Source of the DNA: Lysobacterales bacterium
GTDB taxonomy: Bacteria; Pseudomonadota; Gammaproteobacteria; Xanthomonadales; Marinicellaceae
Assembly (NCBI GenBank): GCA_027067055.1
Contig: JAMOMK010000082.1
Coordinates: forward strand, 1-35,112
Length of the DNA stretch: 35,112 nt
Direction: 5' to 3'
The notes below the pieces were generated by a model. That model was not told the origin of the DNA and did not search any database. It saw only the letters and a list, made by a program, of their open reading frames with translations. Shown here one piece after another: positions 1 to 9,240 of this stretch. How positions within the stretch are numbered: position 1 is the stretch's first letter; each line of letters starts with the position of its first letter. A program made the position numbers and the translations under genes.

Positions 1-392
1 AAAACTGGAATTGAAAGTATGCCACTGACTTTAAAACGTTTGGTCATGTCATCCAGTTCATGATTGTCTTCTTCGACTTCAATTGTCATCGATTCTAATG
101 ACATACCACAAATCGGACAGTTTCCTGGCTCATCTTTTATGATTTCAGGGTGCATCGGGCAGGTATAAATGGCATCAACAACGGTTAATTCCTCCGTAAC
201 TGCAGTCGCTTTACTCTTATCACTGTCACAATGCCCACAACAATCACTTTTGACTTTGTCTAAATAGGCTTTAGGTTCTAAGTTGAATTTACTGAAACAT
301 TTTTCACTACAAAAATAATATTCTACTTCATCGAATTGACTGTTGTATTGTGCTTTTTCATCGACATTCATGCCGCAAACTGGATCTTTCAT
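1..392 (-). CDS. Copper-translocating P-type ATPase, N-terminal part (cut by window edge)
   Basis: Only the first 130 residues are visible; the gene continues beyond position 1. The start is the ATG at 392-390, shortly after a GGAGAAACC ribosome site. Residues 1-45 form a YHS-type metal-binding domain (DPVCGM near the start, then FCSEKC). A Cys cluster CCGHC follows at 51-55. Residues 76-101 are a heavy-metal-binding domain of the type YTCPMHPEI...CPICGMSL. This domain order is typical of Cu(I)/Ag(I) P1B ATPases of the CopA/SilP type, which pump metal out of the cytoplasm. The transmembrane and catalytic domains are not in the window, so the family is inferred from the N-terminus and from its place at the end of the cus operon, 20 bp after the preceding gene. 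Copper specificity is likely but not proven. Confidence 0.85.
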   Translation of the reverse strand, partial: MKDPVCGMNVDEKAQYNSQFDEVEYYFCSEKCFSKFNLEPKAYLDKVKSDCCGHCDSDKSKATAVTEELTVVDAIYTCPMHPEIIKDEPGNCPICGMSLESMTIEVEEDNHELDDMTKRFKVSGILSIPV

Positions 393-412
393 GAGGTTTC
401 TCCAATGATTAT

Positions 413-961
413 TTAATGTTTATGCTCTTTTGAATCGTGCTTTTCTGATTTTTCTTTGTCTTTTCCATCATGGTGGTTTTTCTTTTTTGGATTGTAATCG
501 CGAGATGATGAATGGGTGTGTACCACTTTCCATAGGTCATCAATCTTACGGAATAAAAAGGTTTGGTAACCTGATTTATCAAAGGTGCGTTGTGAATTTC
601 TAACCTTTCCTTTGACTCTAGTGGTGGCAATAGCCCATGCAAAATCGCCTTCAAAATTGACTTCAATGCCTGAGAAATCGAGATTCAAATATTCAAGTGC
701 ATCTTTTTCAGGTTCAACATGGTGATTGACCAAACTGTCAAGTCCTGCATTTTGACCACCTGATTCGATGTATCTGGCTCCCTTGTAATCTAAAAAGTTT
801 TCACGGAATGGTTTGCCATCGCCATTTTTCCAGCCGTATTTAATACCATCAATAATTTTTAAAATCGCCTCTTGGTCATGATTCTTATCGCCGCTAGCTA
901 AAAGTGAAGCTGAAAAAGTCAGCATTAGTGTTGATAGAATTAATAGTTTAAGGTGTTTCAT
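413..961 (-). CDS. Secreted NTF2-like (SnoaL/DUF4440-type) protein with His-rich tail
   Basis: 182 residues. An N-terminal signal peptide (about residues 1-22, ending SLLASG) points to the periplasm. Residues about 28-150 have the look of a small NTF2-like alpha+beta domain: an early helix with a [14 protein letters not shown]-type segment, then strands with [10 protein letters not shown] and a late W-K-V-V-H-T-H-S-S strand. The last 30 residues are mostly Lys, His, Asp and Glu and could bind metal. The start overlaps the end of cusA by 14 bp, so translation is probably coupled and the protein is likely part of the copper response. No enzymatic residues are evident. The fold call comes from pattern recognition; the metal role is inferred from the operon and the tail. 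Confidence 0.75.
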   Translation of the reverse strand: MKHLKLLILSTLMLTFSASLLASGDKNHDQEAILKIIDGIKYGWKNGDGKPFRENFLDYKGARYIESGGQNAGLDSLVNHHVEPEKDALEYLNLDFSGIEVNFEGDFAWAIATTRVKGKVRNSQRTFDKSGYQTFLFRKIDDLWKVVHTHSSSRDYNPKKKNHHDGKDKEKSEKHDSKEHKH

Positions 962-3900
962 TTTGGTTCTCCTGATTAAGTTTATTTAGTTTTAAATTTT
1001 TCTTTACTGCATGTGAGCGCCATAAAAAGAATACCGATGGCACGACTAACAAGGTCAAAACAACGGCGCTGACCATTCCTCCGACCATTGGGGCAGCGAT
1101 GCGACTCATGACTTCTGAGCCTGTGCCTGTACCGTATAAAATCGGTAATAAGCCAACAATAATTGCAGCAGCGGTCATCATCACTGGACGTACACGCATG
1201 CCAGCACCTTGAGTGACTGCATGACGTAAGTCTTCTAATGTTATGGTTTTGTCTTTAAACTCTTTGTGCATTTTTTGGTAGGCTTGATTGAGGTACACCA
1301 GCATAATAACGCCAATTTCAACCGCAACACCAGCCAAAGCAATAAAACCCACGCCAACAGCTACTGAGAAATTGTAACCTTGTAAATACATCAGCCAAAT
1401 ACCACCAACCATCGCTAAAGGTAATGTACCCATAATGATGGCAACCTCGATAAAGTTACGGAAGTTCATGAATAATAAAATGACGATTATGGCAAGTGTC
1501 AATGGCACAACATAGCTCAACTTTTCTTTCGCGCGTTGCATATATTCGTATTGACCTGACCATGCGATTGAATAACCCGCAGGCAATACCAATTTGTCTT
1601 GCACCACTTTTTGAGCTTCTACCACATAAGTAGCGACATCGACTCCATCAATATCAATAAATGACCAACCATTTAATCGGGCATTTTCTGACTTTATTCC
1701 TGGAGGTCCATCTTCGACAAAAATATTGGCAACATCGCCTAGTGAAATGGTTTGACCCATACTATTAACAATGGGTAATTTAGCTAGGGCTTCTGGTGAA
1801 TTGCGGTAATCTTGCGGATAACGAACATTGACTGGATAACGCTCTAAACCTTCGACCGTTTGGGTGACATTCATACCGCCAATGGCTGATGCCACTACCT
1901 GTTGAATATCGGCAATACTCATGCCATAGCGTGCAGCTTTGGCACGTTGAATATCGACTTTGATATAGCGACCACCTGCGACTCTTTCGGAATAAACTGA
2001 GGCTGTACCGGGTACATCTTTGAGAATTTCTTCTAATTGTTTGCCTATTTTTTCAATTTCAATAAGCTGCGGCCCTGCAATTTTTATACCAACTGGCGTT
2101 TTAATTCCTGTGGCTAACATGTCAATTCGAGTCTTAATCGGTTCCACCCATGCATTGGTTAATCCGGGTATTTTGACTAAACCATCCAGCTCTTTTTTCA
2201 AATCTTCTTTAGTCAAACCAGCTCGCCATTCGCTTTTGGGCTTGAGTTGGATGAAAGTTTCTATCATGGTTAAAGGTGCTGGGTCGGTAGCTGTTTCTGC
2301 GCGCCCTACTTTGCCAAAAACGGTAATAACTTCAGGAACTGATTTAATTAATTTATCGGTTTGTTGCAATAATTCACGCGCTTTACCAATAGAAATTCCC
2401 GGATAAGTGGTGGGCATATACATCAAATCACCCTCATCCAAAGGCGGAATAAATTCACCACCAATTTTGTTGACAGGATACATACCAACAATTAACACCA
2501 ATAAAGTTGCCAAAAGAGTGGATTTAGGAAATCTCAACACAGTTTTTAACACTGGCATGTAGATTGCAACCAAAAACCTATTTATCGGATTCTTATGCTC
2601 AGGCAAAACTTTGCCTCTAATAAAATAACCCATTAATACTGGCACCAAAGTAATGGCCAAAAATGCTGAGGCTGCCATTGCGTAGGTTTTGGTAAATGCC
2701 AAGGGTGCAAACATTCGCCCTTCTTGCGCCTCAAGTGTAAACACGGGAATAAAACTAACAGTAATAATTAGCAAACTAAAAAACAACGCAGGCCCAACTT
2801 CGGCGGCGGAATCTGCTACAATTTTCCAGCGATTTTCTTTGGTTATGGGCGTTGCCTCCATGTGTTTGTGCATGTTTTCTATCAACACAATGGCGCCATC
2901 AATCATCGCACCAATGGCGATGGCAATACCTCCCAAGGACATGATGTTGGCGTTTAACCCTTGAAAATACATAATCATAAAAGCGGTCAAAATACCTACT
3001 GGCAAACTAAATATTGCAACCAAAGAGGAACGAATATGGAATAAAAACACCATACAAACTAAGGCAACCACTCCAAACTCTTCCAGTAGTTTTATCCAAA
3101 GATTATTAACTGCCTTTTCAATTAAAGCACTTCTTTCGTAAACAGTAACGACTTCTACGCCTTCGGGTAAGCCTTTTTTGAGTTGTTCTAGCTTTTCTTT
3201 AACACCATCAATGACTTTTTGGGCATTTTCACCAAATCGCATAACGATAATGCCACCGACTGTTTCACCTTCGCCATTAAGTTCGGCTATACCACGACGC
3301 ATTTGTGGTCCTGTGCCAATACTGGCAACATCTTTGAGTAATAAAGGGATGCCATTGATGTTTGTCCCCAATGGAATATTGCCAATATCTGTAGTGTTTT
3401 TCAAGTAGCCTGTGGTTCGCACCATGTATTCGGCTTCTGCCATTTCAATCACCGATGCGCCAATTTCTTGGTTGCCCTTTTTTATTGCCATACCGATATG
3501 GGATAAAGGAATATTGTAGGCACGTAATTTTTCAGGATCAACTTGCACTTGGTATTGTTTGACCATTCCACCCACTGCTGACACTTCAGAAACTCCAGGT
3601 ACAGTTTGCAGTTCAAATTTTAAAAACCAGTCTTGTAAACTGCGCAATTGAGACAGGTCATTTTTGCCTGTTTTATCAATAAGTGCATAAATATAAACCC
3701 ATCCCACTCCTGTGGCATCCGGGCCCAGTTGTGGTCGAGCAGCCGCTGGCAAGGTCGGAGCAACTTGTGAAAGATACTCTAAAACACGCGAACGCGCCCA
3801 ATAAAGATCGGTATTTTCATCAAAAATGACATAAACATAAGAGTCGCCAAAAAATGAATATCCACGAACAGTAACCGCTCCTGGCACTGACAACATCGCT

Positions 3901-4112
3901 GTTGTCATCGGATAAGTGACTTGATCTTGTACCACTTGAGGCGCTTGTCCAGGGTAGGATGTTTTGATAATTACTTGTACATCAGACAAATCGGGAATGG
4001 CATCAACCGGTGTGTTTTTTAATGCAAACAAGCCCACTCCAACCAACATAAAAGTAGCTAATAAAACAAAAAATCGGTTACCAACAGACCAACGAATAAT
4101 ATTGGCTATCAT
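948..4112 (-). CDS. cusA: Cu(I)/Ag(I) efflux RND inner-membrane pump CusA
   Basis: 1054 residues, the expected length for a heavy-metal RND (HME-RND) pump. It has an N-terminal membrane helix, two large periplasmic loops and two sets of membrane helices. [13 protein letters not shown] (about 401-413) carries the charged residue of the proton relay. The three methionines that form the copper site in E. coli CusA (M573, M623, M672 from memory) appear at M566 (DLMYMP), M616 (PAPLTM) and M665 (TRIDML), all at a constant offset of 7. That argues for monovalent Cu/Ag rather than Zn/Co/Cd. The pump takes metal from the periplasm or inner membrane and drives it out through CusB and CusC using the proton gradient. 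It starts 1 bp after the cusB stop codon and overlaps the next gene by 14 bp. Confidence 0.96.
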   Translation of the reverse strand: MIANIIRWSVGNRFFVLLATFMLVGVGLFALKNTPVDAIPDLSDVQVIIKTSYPGQAPQVVQDQVTYPMTTAMLSVPGAVTVRGYSFFGDSYVYVIFDENTDLYWARSRVLEYLSQVAPTLPAAARPQLGPDATGVGWVYIYALIDKTGKNDLSQLRSLQDWFLKFELQTVPGVSEVSAVGGMVKQYQVQVDPEKLRAYNIPLSHIGMAIKKGNQEIGASVIEMAEAEYMVRTTGYLKNTTDIGNIPLGTNINGIPLLLKDVASIGTGPQMRRGIAELNGEGETVGGIIVMRFGENAQKVIDGVKEKLEQLKKGLPEGVEVVTVYERSALIEKAVNNLWIKLLEEFGVVALVCMVFLFHIRSSLVAIFSLPVGILTAFMIMYFQGLNANIMSLGGIAIAIGAMIDGAIVLIENMHKHMEATPITKENRWKIVADSAAEVGPALFFSLLIITVSFIPVFTLEAQEGRMFAPLAFTKTYAMAASAFLAITLVPVLMGYFIRGKVLPEHKNPINRFLVAIYMPVLKTVLRFPKSTLLATLLVLIVGMYPVNKIGGEFIPPLDEGDLMYMPTTYPGISIGKARELLQQTDKLIKSVPEVITVFGKVGRAETATDPAPLTMIETFIQLKPKSEWRAGLTKEDLKKELDGLVKIPGLTNAWVEPIKTRIDMLATGIKTPVGIKIAGPQLIEIEKIGKQLEEILKDVPGTASVYSERVAGGRYIKVDIQRAKAARYGMSIADIQQVVASAIGGMNVTQTVEGLERYPVNVRYPQDYRNSPEALAKLPIVNSMGQTISLGDVANIFVEDGPPGIKSENARLNGWSFIDIDGVDVATYVVEAQKVVQDKLVLPAGYSIAWSGQYEYMQRAKEKLSYVVPLTLAIIVILLFMNFRNFIEVAIIMGTLPLAMVGGIWLMYLQGYNFSVAVGVGFIALAGVAVEIGVIMLVYLNQAYQKMHKEFKDKTITLEDLRHAVTQGAGMRVRPVMMTAAAIIVGLLPILYGTGTGSEVMSRIAAPMVGGMVSAVVLTLLVVPSVFFLWRSHAVKKNLKLNKLNQENQNETP

Positions 4113-4113
4113 T

Positions 4114-5595
4114 TTATTCTCCCATGTCCATGTTTTCTGGCATTATGCTTATAATTACAAAACCTTCATCACGTACTTCAAAAGTAAACATAACACGCAT
4201 GCCTTCTGTCAAATCATAAATCCCTACAGTGTCATCAACTAAAAAGTCCAAAGTCGCTGGTCCTCTGTTCCATTCTTCGATGGCATCTCGTGATATATTG
4301 AGCATTCTCATGCCTTTCATTATGGAATTGATTGTGCCAGTGACGGTCGCTGATGAAACATCCTCTTCTTCATGATTCATGCGTTTAAAGTCTGATGTTT
4401 TGGAGGATTCAGAATCCAACAAGAATTGAGCCGAAGTCACAACCTCCTCCCCTTCTTCAAGTCCTGACAATATTTCTATGAAATCATCGCCTTTTCTGCC
4501 TGTTTTAACCTCGATGGATTTAAATTGTCCATTTCCTAATGCTAAAACCACGCGACTGGCTTTGCCTGAACGAATAACAGCCTCACTTGGTACTAGCAAC
4601 AAAAGTTTTTGTTCATTGTGGTGGATTTGGATATTGGCAAACATATTGGGTTTGAGTGAATTGTCTTTGTTGTCCAATTTAATCCTTACCTTTAAAGTGC
4701 GTTTTTTAGCATCCAAGGTTGGATAAATATAATCCACTTTGCCATTAAATGATTTAGTTGGTATGGCATCAATTTGTATAGTGACAGGTAAATTTGGAAA
4801 AATATGTGAAATTTGACTTTCAATCACTTCAGCTTCAACCCAAACACTATCAATATCTCCTATTGACATTAAAGTCATGGCAGGTTTAACAAAAAATCCT
4901 TGGCGTATTTTTAGCATGTCAACAAAACCACTTTGTGGTGAGTAAAAGGTAATATTTTGTTGCACTCTTCGGGTTTTAATCAACTTAGAAATAGTTGATT
5001 TAGGTAATTGTAGTGATTTAAGTCTATCTTTAGATGCGTTAATTAACATTTTATTGTTACGTTTTAATGCCAATAACAATTCTTCTTGTGCATTGACCAA
5101 TGAAGGGGAGTAAATAGAATAAAGTGCCTGCCCTTTTTCGACTTTATCACCAACCGCTTTAACAAACAACTTCTCAATCCAGCCCTCGATACGTGAATGC
5201 ACATGCACTAGCTTATCTTCATCATAAGCCACATAACCAACGGCATTTATTTCGAAATGCAGTGCCTTTTTAACGGCTTTCGCAGTTCTTACACCTAAGT
5301 TATTGACCACATCGGGATTAATGCGAATGGTTCCAGGGCCTTCATCATTGCCACCTCCTTCATCGCCATAATAAGGAATTAAATCCATACCCATGGGCGA
5401 TTTTCCTGGTTTATCTCTACGGTAATTGGCATCCATGGGTGCAACCCAATACAGTGGTTTCGTTTCTTTTTGAGCATCATTAATGGAATCAGCACTCTCT
5501 AATCCACCAGATGGTGATTTCATAAGGTTAATCATAAGCATTAAAGCAATGCCAAAAGCAAAGCCGAGAACAAGAGTTATTATTGGTTTTTTCAT
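4114..5595 (-). CDS. cusB: Cu/Ag efflux periplasmic adaptor CusB with N-terminal metal-binding and C-terminal CusF-like domains
   Basis: 493 residues, longer than E. coli CusB (about 400) because of a C-terminal extension. Residues 1-22 are a membrane anchor or signal. Residues 48-77 are a heavy-metal-binding segment (YWVAPMD...KPGKSPMGMDLIPYY). The middle is a membrane-fusion-protein core: a barrel-sandwich hybrid split by a helical hairpin, then beta-barrel and membrane-proximal domains. Residues 413-493 align without gaps to the ligand region of CusF, the periplasmic copper chaperone. All four CusF copper ligands appear replaced there: H36 by R436, W44 by R444, M47 by A447 and M49 by L449. 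So the domain keeps the fold signature but probably not copper binding. The protein links CusA to CusC. It starts 11 bp after the cusC stop codon. Confidence 0.95.
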   Translation of the reverse strand: MKKPIITLVLGFAFGIALMLMINLMKSPSGGLESADSINDAQKETKPLYWVAPMDANYRRDKPGKSPMGMDLIPYYGDEGGGNDEGPGTIRINPDVVNNLGVRTAKAVKKALHFEINAVGYVAYDEDKLVHVHSRIEGWIEKLFVKAVGDKVEKGQALYSIYSPSLVNAQEELLLALKRNNKMLINASKDRLKSLQLPKSTISKLIKTRRVQQNITFYSPQSGFVDMLKIRQGFFVKPAMTLMSIGDIDSVWVEAEVIESQISHIFPNLPVTIQIDAIPTKSFNGKVDYIYPTLDAKKRTLKVRIKLDNKDNSLKPNMFANIQIHHNEQKLLLLVPSEAVIRSGKASRVVLALGNGQFKSIEVKTGRKGDDFIEILSGLEEGEEVVTSAQFLLDSESSKTSDFKRMNHEEEDVSSATVTGTINSIMKGMRMLNISRDAIEEWNRGPATLDFLVDDTVGIYDLTEGMRVMFTFEVRDEGFVIISIMPENMDMGE

Positions 5596-5606
5596 TATTT
5601 TATTCC

Positions 5607-6926
5607 TCAGACTTGTTTAAAGAAGTAGTTGATTTGGGCGATAATTTTTTGTTTATCTACAGCAATGTTTAAAGCATCGATCCGAGCGTTAAGTTCAGCA
5701 ATTCGTGAGCGCACCACCTCAGCAAAGTCGCCAGTATCATTAGTGTAGGCAGAAAGTGAGGCTTCGGCTTGTTCGTTCATTTGTGGCAATAAGGTTTGTT
5801 GGTAAAGTTTTTGCCTTTCATTGAGTCGATTCAACTGTGTAATATTGGACTTGAATGATGCTAACATTTGACGCAATAAAAACAACTCTTCAGTTTCCAC
5901 AGCATCGGTTTGAGCCACAGCAGCTTGTAATTGCTTGTCTTGACGGTTTTTTGTAAATAATGGCACATCAAAAGTAACGCCTAAGGTTAAAAAGTCAGGG
6001 CGATTGATACCACTTCGTGCTTCACCACGATAGCCATAACTAGCATTAACACCCCAGCCAGGCTTGTATTTTTGTTTGGCTAAATCAATGCCTTTCTCAC
6101 TAACCAATCGTTTTTGTTGTAGGGCAACGATGGCAGGGTGTTTTTTAAACAATTCGAATATTTTAATGTCATCAGCGAGTGTTAAGAAGTTTGCTTTAGT
6201 TATTTTTAAATCCGGTAATTGGTTGTCAACTCGAAGATTTTGACTTATGTTCAATCCAGAAACCACGTCTAAATCTTGATAGTTCTGTAAAAAATAATCA
6301 TTTATCCATCCTGAAAGATTCTGAATTGATGCATCATATTTTTGTTTAATCATCGTCAATCTATCTTCTAAACGGGTTAGTTCCAACTGTGCACGAACAA
6401 TATCTTGTTGAGAGGTTCGACCCAGTGCTGATGAATAGCTTGATTCTGCCACTTCAGATAACTGCTCAAATAAGCTTCTATTCATTTCAATTAAAGCAAT
6501 ACTCTCTTGCGCTTTATAAGCCTCTAACCATAGTTTTGAGACTATCACTTTGACTTGTTCTGAACGGTTTAGGCGTTGAAAGGGGAAAATGTCAGATTTA
6601 ATTTCTAATTGCTCACGTTTTAAATCTAAAGTATCTCCACGTGGAAACATTTGTGAAACTCCAATTTTTAACTGGGTCATGGGTTCCTGCCCAAAACTAA
6701 AGGTATCGGTAGGGAAATTAAGGAATGCCAATGACACTTTGGGATCTGCCAACTGCCCAACAGAAACACTCAAGGATTCTGTGGCTTTTTGCTGGTAACG
6801 ATTTTTTATCAACCACAAATCATTGTGTTGTGCGATTGATATGGTTTTTTCTAAGCTCAGTACACTTTGAGCATTAACTGCATTTATTGACATAAGCGTC
6901 AATAATAGGATTTTCTTAAGTGACAT
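5607..6926 (-). CDS. cusC: TolC-family outer-membrane channel of the Cus pump (CusC-like)
   Basis: 439 residues from the ATG at 6926. A TTG start 12 bp upstream (6938) is less likely because the GGAGG ribosome site lies inside that extension, about 7 nt before the ATG. Residues 1-19 are a signal peptide (ending NAVNAQS). The rest is a repeated long-helix architecture, rich in Gln, Leu and Ala, as in the outer-membrane-efflux-protein family: the first half carries an LEKTISIAQHND-type entry helix and the second half repeats the helical hairpin. No lipobox Cys is seen, unlike E. coli CusC. The channel carries metal across the outer membrane for CusBA. The TolC family is certain; the Cus assignment comes from the operon. 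Confidence 0.9.
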   Translation of the reverse strand: MSLKKILLLTLMSINAVNAQSVLSLEKTISIAQHNDLWLIKNRYQQKATESLSVSVGQLADPKVSLAFLNFPTDTFSFGQEPMTQLKIGVSQMFPRGDTLDLKREQLEIKSDIFPFQRLNRSEQVKVIVSKLWLEAYKAQESIALIEMNRSLFEQLSEVAESSYSSALGRTSQQDIVRAQLELTRLEDRLTMIKQKYDASIQNLSGWINDYFLQNYQDLDVVSGLNISQNLRVDNQLPDLKITKANFLTLADDIKIFELFKKHPAIVALQQKRLVSEKGIDLAKQKYKPGWGVNASYGYRGEARSGINRPDFLTLGVTFDVPLFTKNRQDKQLQAAVAQTDAVETEELFLLRQMLASFKSNITQLNRLNERQKLYQQTLLPQMNEQAEASLSAYTNDTGDFAEVVRSRIAELNARIDALNIAVDKQKIIAQINYFFKQV

Positions 6927-6991
6927 TACTGCCTCCAATTATTTTAAATAACAAATAGTTTTCGCCTTTTTTTAGACGGTTTTATATTGTG

Positions 6992-7345
6992 TTAACTTAA
7001 AATTGGAGGACGATAGATAGATGTGAGGACTTGCTTACTAATCTTTTGACTAGAAACATCTATTTTTTTAGAGTTATTGTTGAAGTTTATTTCAGTGCTG
7101 GGACTGAGGTACAGTGCTATGGATAAACACATCCCTGAGGGACATTCACAGTCGCTATCACAACAATCCATCGCTTGATTTGAATCTAACATATTGGACA
7201 TATCGTGAGAGGACATATCCATCATAGACATAGAATGAGAGTCCATTTGTGCAGATGAACAATTTAATAAAGGGGCAGAAACCACCTGACCGACAAACAT
7301 CAGTAGTACTAATATAATTAAATTTTTATGGTTTTGCATTTTCAT
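6992..7345 (-). CDS. Small secreted Met/His/Cys-rich protein (CopL/DUF2946-like)
   Basis: 117 residues, first gene of the copper operon. Residues 1-23 are a signal peptide. The mature part begins with a Met-, His-, Ser- and Asp-rich stretch (repeats such as HSMSMMDMSSHDM), followed by a Cys cluster CCDSDCECPSGMC. It ends YRPPILS, a C-terminus I associate with DUF2946/CopL-type proteins that precede copper-resistance genes. Clustered Met, His and Cys in an exported protein fit binding of Cu(I) in the periplasm. The family assignment is from memory of the pattern and is moderate; it could also be an unnamed metal-binding leader protein. It is separated from cusC by 65 bp with no evident terminator. 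Confidence 0.7.
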   Translation of the reverse strand: MKMQNHKNLIILVLLMFVGQVVSAPLLNCSSAQMDSHSMSMMDMSSHDMSNMLDSNQAMDCCDSDCECPSGMCLSIALYLSPSTEINFNNNSKKIDVSSQKISKQVLTSIYRPPILS

Positions 7346-7395
7346 TTGTATCTATGATAACATTTAATACTATTAGTTCAACTTTATTGACAAGA
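7346..7395 (-). promoter_or_regulatory. Candidate promoter of the copper operon
   Basis: On the minus strand, TTGAAC and TATCAT are separated by 16 bp, ending just upstream of the ATG at 7345. A second reading, TTGTCA-N19-TATTAA, has the long 19-bp spacing used by MerR-family activators such as CueR. The ACCTTCC-type dyad expected for CueR is not present, so I make no regulator call. Confidence 0.3.
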
Positions 7396-8001
7396 TTTTA
7401 TTTGTTGAGCATATTTTTTTGATTGGGAATCAACTTTTTGAGCTACTTTTAACAACCACTTCTTTTTATTGTAACTTTTTTTCAAATACCCAGCCTGCCC
7501 TTCATGATAAGCTAAGTATTGGCTATAGGCATCCCATTTAGAAATCTTTGCTTTTCTATGACTTTTGCTGGTATACCAACCAACAAAATCAATGGCATCT
7601 TTAAATTTATCTCTGTCTGCACCACTATTTCCTGTCGCTTTTATGTATTCTTTCCATGTTGCATTAAGTGCTTGGGCATAACCGTAGGCTGATGATTTTC
7701 GCTTCCATGGAATTAAACCTAGCAACTTTTTTCGCCCTGGTTTTGCATCGTAACGAAAACCAGATTCTTGTTTTAAAATTGCCATCTGAACGTGAATAGG
7801 CGTACCCCATTTATTTTGAGATTTTTTTGCATGTTTGTGCCAACGCCACTTATCATCAAAAATTGTACAAATATCATCTGGGGTAGATGGTGTTTTATGA
7901 ACGCACGAAGAGATACTAATCCAAATATAGATGAGTAGTATAAACAAAATTATAGAAAATAAAAATCTGGATTTGTTTTTTATTACTCTATAACGACTCA
8001 C
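7384..8001 (-). CDS. Lipoprotein lytic transglycosylase (SLT-domain) family protein
   Basis: 205 residues. Residues 15-33 are a hydrophobic segment ending ISISSC, a plausible lipobox with Cys33, so the protein is probably a membrane-anchored lipoprotein. The domain from about 60 to 190 resembles lysozyme-like SLT transglycosylases: QMAILKQESGF places the likely catalytic glutamate at E79, SSAYGYAQAL is the GYAQ-type second motif, and YLAYHEGQAGY is the third (AYHEG). Such enzymes cleave peptidoglycan to leave 1,6-anhydro ends. The gene lies 23 bp after queD in the same direction and is probably cotranscribed with fur-queD. Family confidence is good; substrate and physiological role are unknown. 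Confidence 0.85.
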   Translation of the reverse strand: MSRYRVIKNKSRFLFSIILFILLIYIWISISSCVHKTPSTPDDICTIFDDKWRWHKHAKKSQNKWGTPIHVQMAILKQESGFRYDAKPGRKKLLGLIPWKRKSSAYGYAQALNATWKEYIKATGNSGADRDKFKDAIDFVGWYTSKSHRKAKISKWDAYSQYLAYHEGQAGYLKKSYNKKKWLLKVAQKVDSQSKKYAQQIKSCQ

Positions 8002-8024
8002 AATAATTTACTCAAACTCATCCA

Positions 8025-8384
8025 TTATTCAGGACCATAATAAATGCAGCCAGAGTTGCAGGTCTCACAGACCTCAATTTTTGACAAGGCAGGTAATAAG
8101 GGTTTTAGGTTCTTCCAGATCCATATACATAAATTTTCACTAGTTGGGTTTTCTAATCCTTCAATATGATTTAAGCAATTATGATCAAGCTGTTCATACA
8201 GTGGCTTAAAAACTGATTTAATGTCAGCAAAATCTGCTACCCAGCCAGTTTTTTTACCTATATTATCAGCTAAAGAAACAATAATTTTAATCGAATGACC
8301 ATGCAAGCGTCCACACTTATGTCCGTCAGGCACATTTGGCAGCCAATGAGCTGACTCTACAGTAAATATTTTATAAATTTCCAT
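8025..8384 (-). CDS. queD: 6-carboxy-5,6,7,8-tetrahydropterin synthase (QueD)
   Basis: 119 residues, normal for the family. His13 (ESAHWL), His28 and His30 (CGRLHGH) form the zinc site, and Cys24 is the catalytic cysteine. DFADIK follows at about 51-56 and LDHNCLN at 66-72. The late glutamate in EVCET is the pterin-binding residue. The CxxxHGH pattern separates it from eukaryotic pyruvoyltetrahydropterin synthases and favours QueD, which makes the queuosine/7-deazapurine precursor from dihydroneopterin triphosphate. The ATG overlaps the fur stop codon by one base (TAATG). Other queuosine genes are not nearby. Confidence 0.93.
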   Translation of the reverse strand: MEIYKIFTVESAHWLPNVPDGHKCGRLHGHSIKIIVSLADNIGKKTGWVADFADIKSVFKPLYEQLDHNCLNHIEGLENPTSENLCIWIWKNLKPLLPALSKIEVCETCNSGCIYYGPE

Positions 8385-8785
8385 TATTTTATTTTCTTAA
8401 CGTATAAGACCATATTGTGGTCTATTAATTCATAGCCAAGGGATTGAGCTAGTTTAATTTGTAATTCTTCAAGTTCTTGATTGTAAAACTCTTTAACTTC
8501 GCCTGTGTCTACATCTACCATATGATCGTGATGATCACCAGTATCGAGTTCATAGATAGCTAAACCATTATCAAACTGATGCTTTTTTAACAAATCAGCT
8601 GTTTCAAACTGATTTAATACACGGTATATCGTTGCTAAACCAATTTCATTATTTGTTTTTCTAATTTGAGTAAATAAATCATCTGCGGAAAAGTGTTTTC
8701 CTGGATTTTTCTCAAAAAACTCTAATATTTGTAACCGTGGCAAAGTGACCTTTAATCCAGCATCTTTTATGTCTTGACCTTTCAT
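8384..8785 (-). CDS. fur: Ferric uptake regulator Fur (cysteine-free)
   Basis: 133 residues. The N-terminal winged helix carries the family signature (LKVTLPRLQIL, then GLATIYRVLNQFE as the recognition helix). The metal motif HHDHM lies at 85-89, followed by VDVDTGEVKEF. Position 91 is Asp where P. aeruginosa-type Fur has Cys, and the protein contains no cysteine at all, so it cannot have a Cys4 structural zinc site. Fur represses iron-uptake genes when loaded with Fe(II). The gene is divergent from bamE, a common arrangement in gammaproteobacteria. I looked for a Fur box in the 8786-8876 gap and did not see a convincing one, so autoregulation is not supported by the sequence. Confidence 0.95.
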   Translation of the reverse strand: MKGQDIKDAGLKVTLPRLQILEFFEKNPGKHFSADDLFTQIRKTNNEIGLATIYRVLNQFETADLLKKHQFDNGLAIYELDTGDHHDHMVDVDTGEVKEFYNQELEELQIKLAQSLGYELIDHNMVLYVKKIK

Positions 8786-8876
8786 TTTTTTCTCATTTAA
8801 ATTATTTGACTGAAATTAACAGCTATTTAACGTGCATTATTGTATCATTCGAGCAGTTAAAAATTTAGTTATTATT

Positions 8877-9212
8877 ATGAAATTCAACACAATTCTATTA
8901 AGCTTATTTATTGCATTCTTCACAACAGCATGTGTATATAAAACACGAGTGCAACAAGGCAATGTTTTAGTCCAAACTGATGTGGATCAAATCAAACCAG
9001 GCATGAGTAAAAGACAGGTAGTACTAATTCTTGGAACTCCTGCTATTGCTGATCCTTTCAATCAAAACAGATGGGACTATATCAACACCCTCAAAATCAA
9101 AGGAAAAATTGACAAAGTCAAACATTTAACACTTTTCTTTAAGGATAATAAACTCATTAAAACAGAAGGCAACTATTTTCCTGAAAAAAACAGCACTACA
9201 ATTACTGACTAA
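8877..9212 (+). CDS. bamE: Outer-membrane assembly lipoprotein BamE (SmpA/OmlA)
   Basis: 111 residues from the ATG at 8877. An in-frame GTG at 8832 would add 15 residues in front of the signal peptide and spoil it. Residues 1-19 are a lipoprotein signal with lipobox TTAC and Cys19. The SmpA/OmlA domain follows, with IKPGMSKRQVVLILGTPAIADPF-type features (D-x-I-x-x-G-M, then the LGTP turn) and W-D-Y-I-N. BamE is the small lipoprotein of the BAM complex that inserts outer-membrane proteins. The gene is convergent with rnfH. An AT-rich imperfect stem (AATAAC 9211-9216, GTTATT 9240-9245) could separate the two, but it is weak. Confidence 0.93.
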   Translation: MKFNTILLSLFIAFFTTACVYKTRVQQGNVLVQTDVDQIKPGMSKRQVVLILGTPAIADPFNQNRWDYINTLKIKGKIDKVKHLTLFFKDNKLIKTEGNYFPEKNSTTITD

Positions 9213-9240
9213 TAACTTTTACTCAAAATAGAAGTTGTTG

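Noticed and set aside
7346-7395. CueR-type copper operator
   Set aside because: A 19-bp promoter spacing can be drawn, but the ACCTTCC-type dyad is absent.
8786-8876. Fur box between fur and bamE
   Set aside because: No match to a GATAATGATAATCATTATC-like site could be seen.
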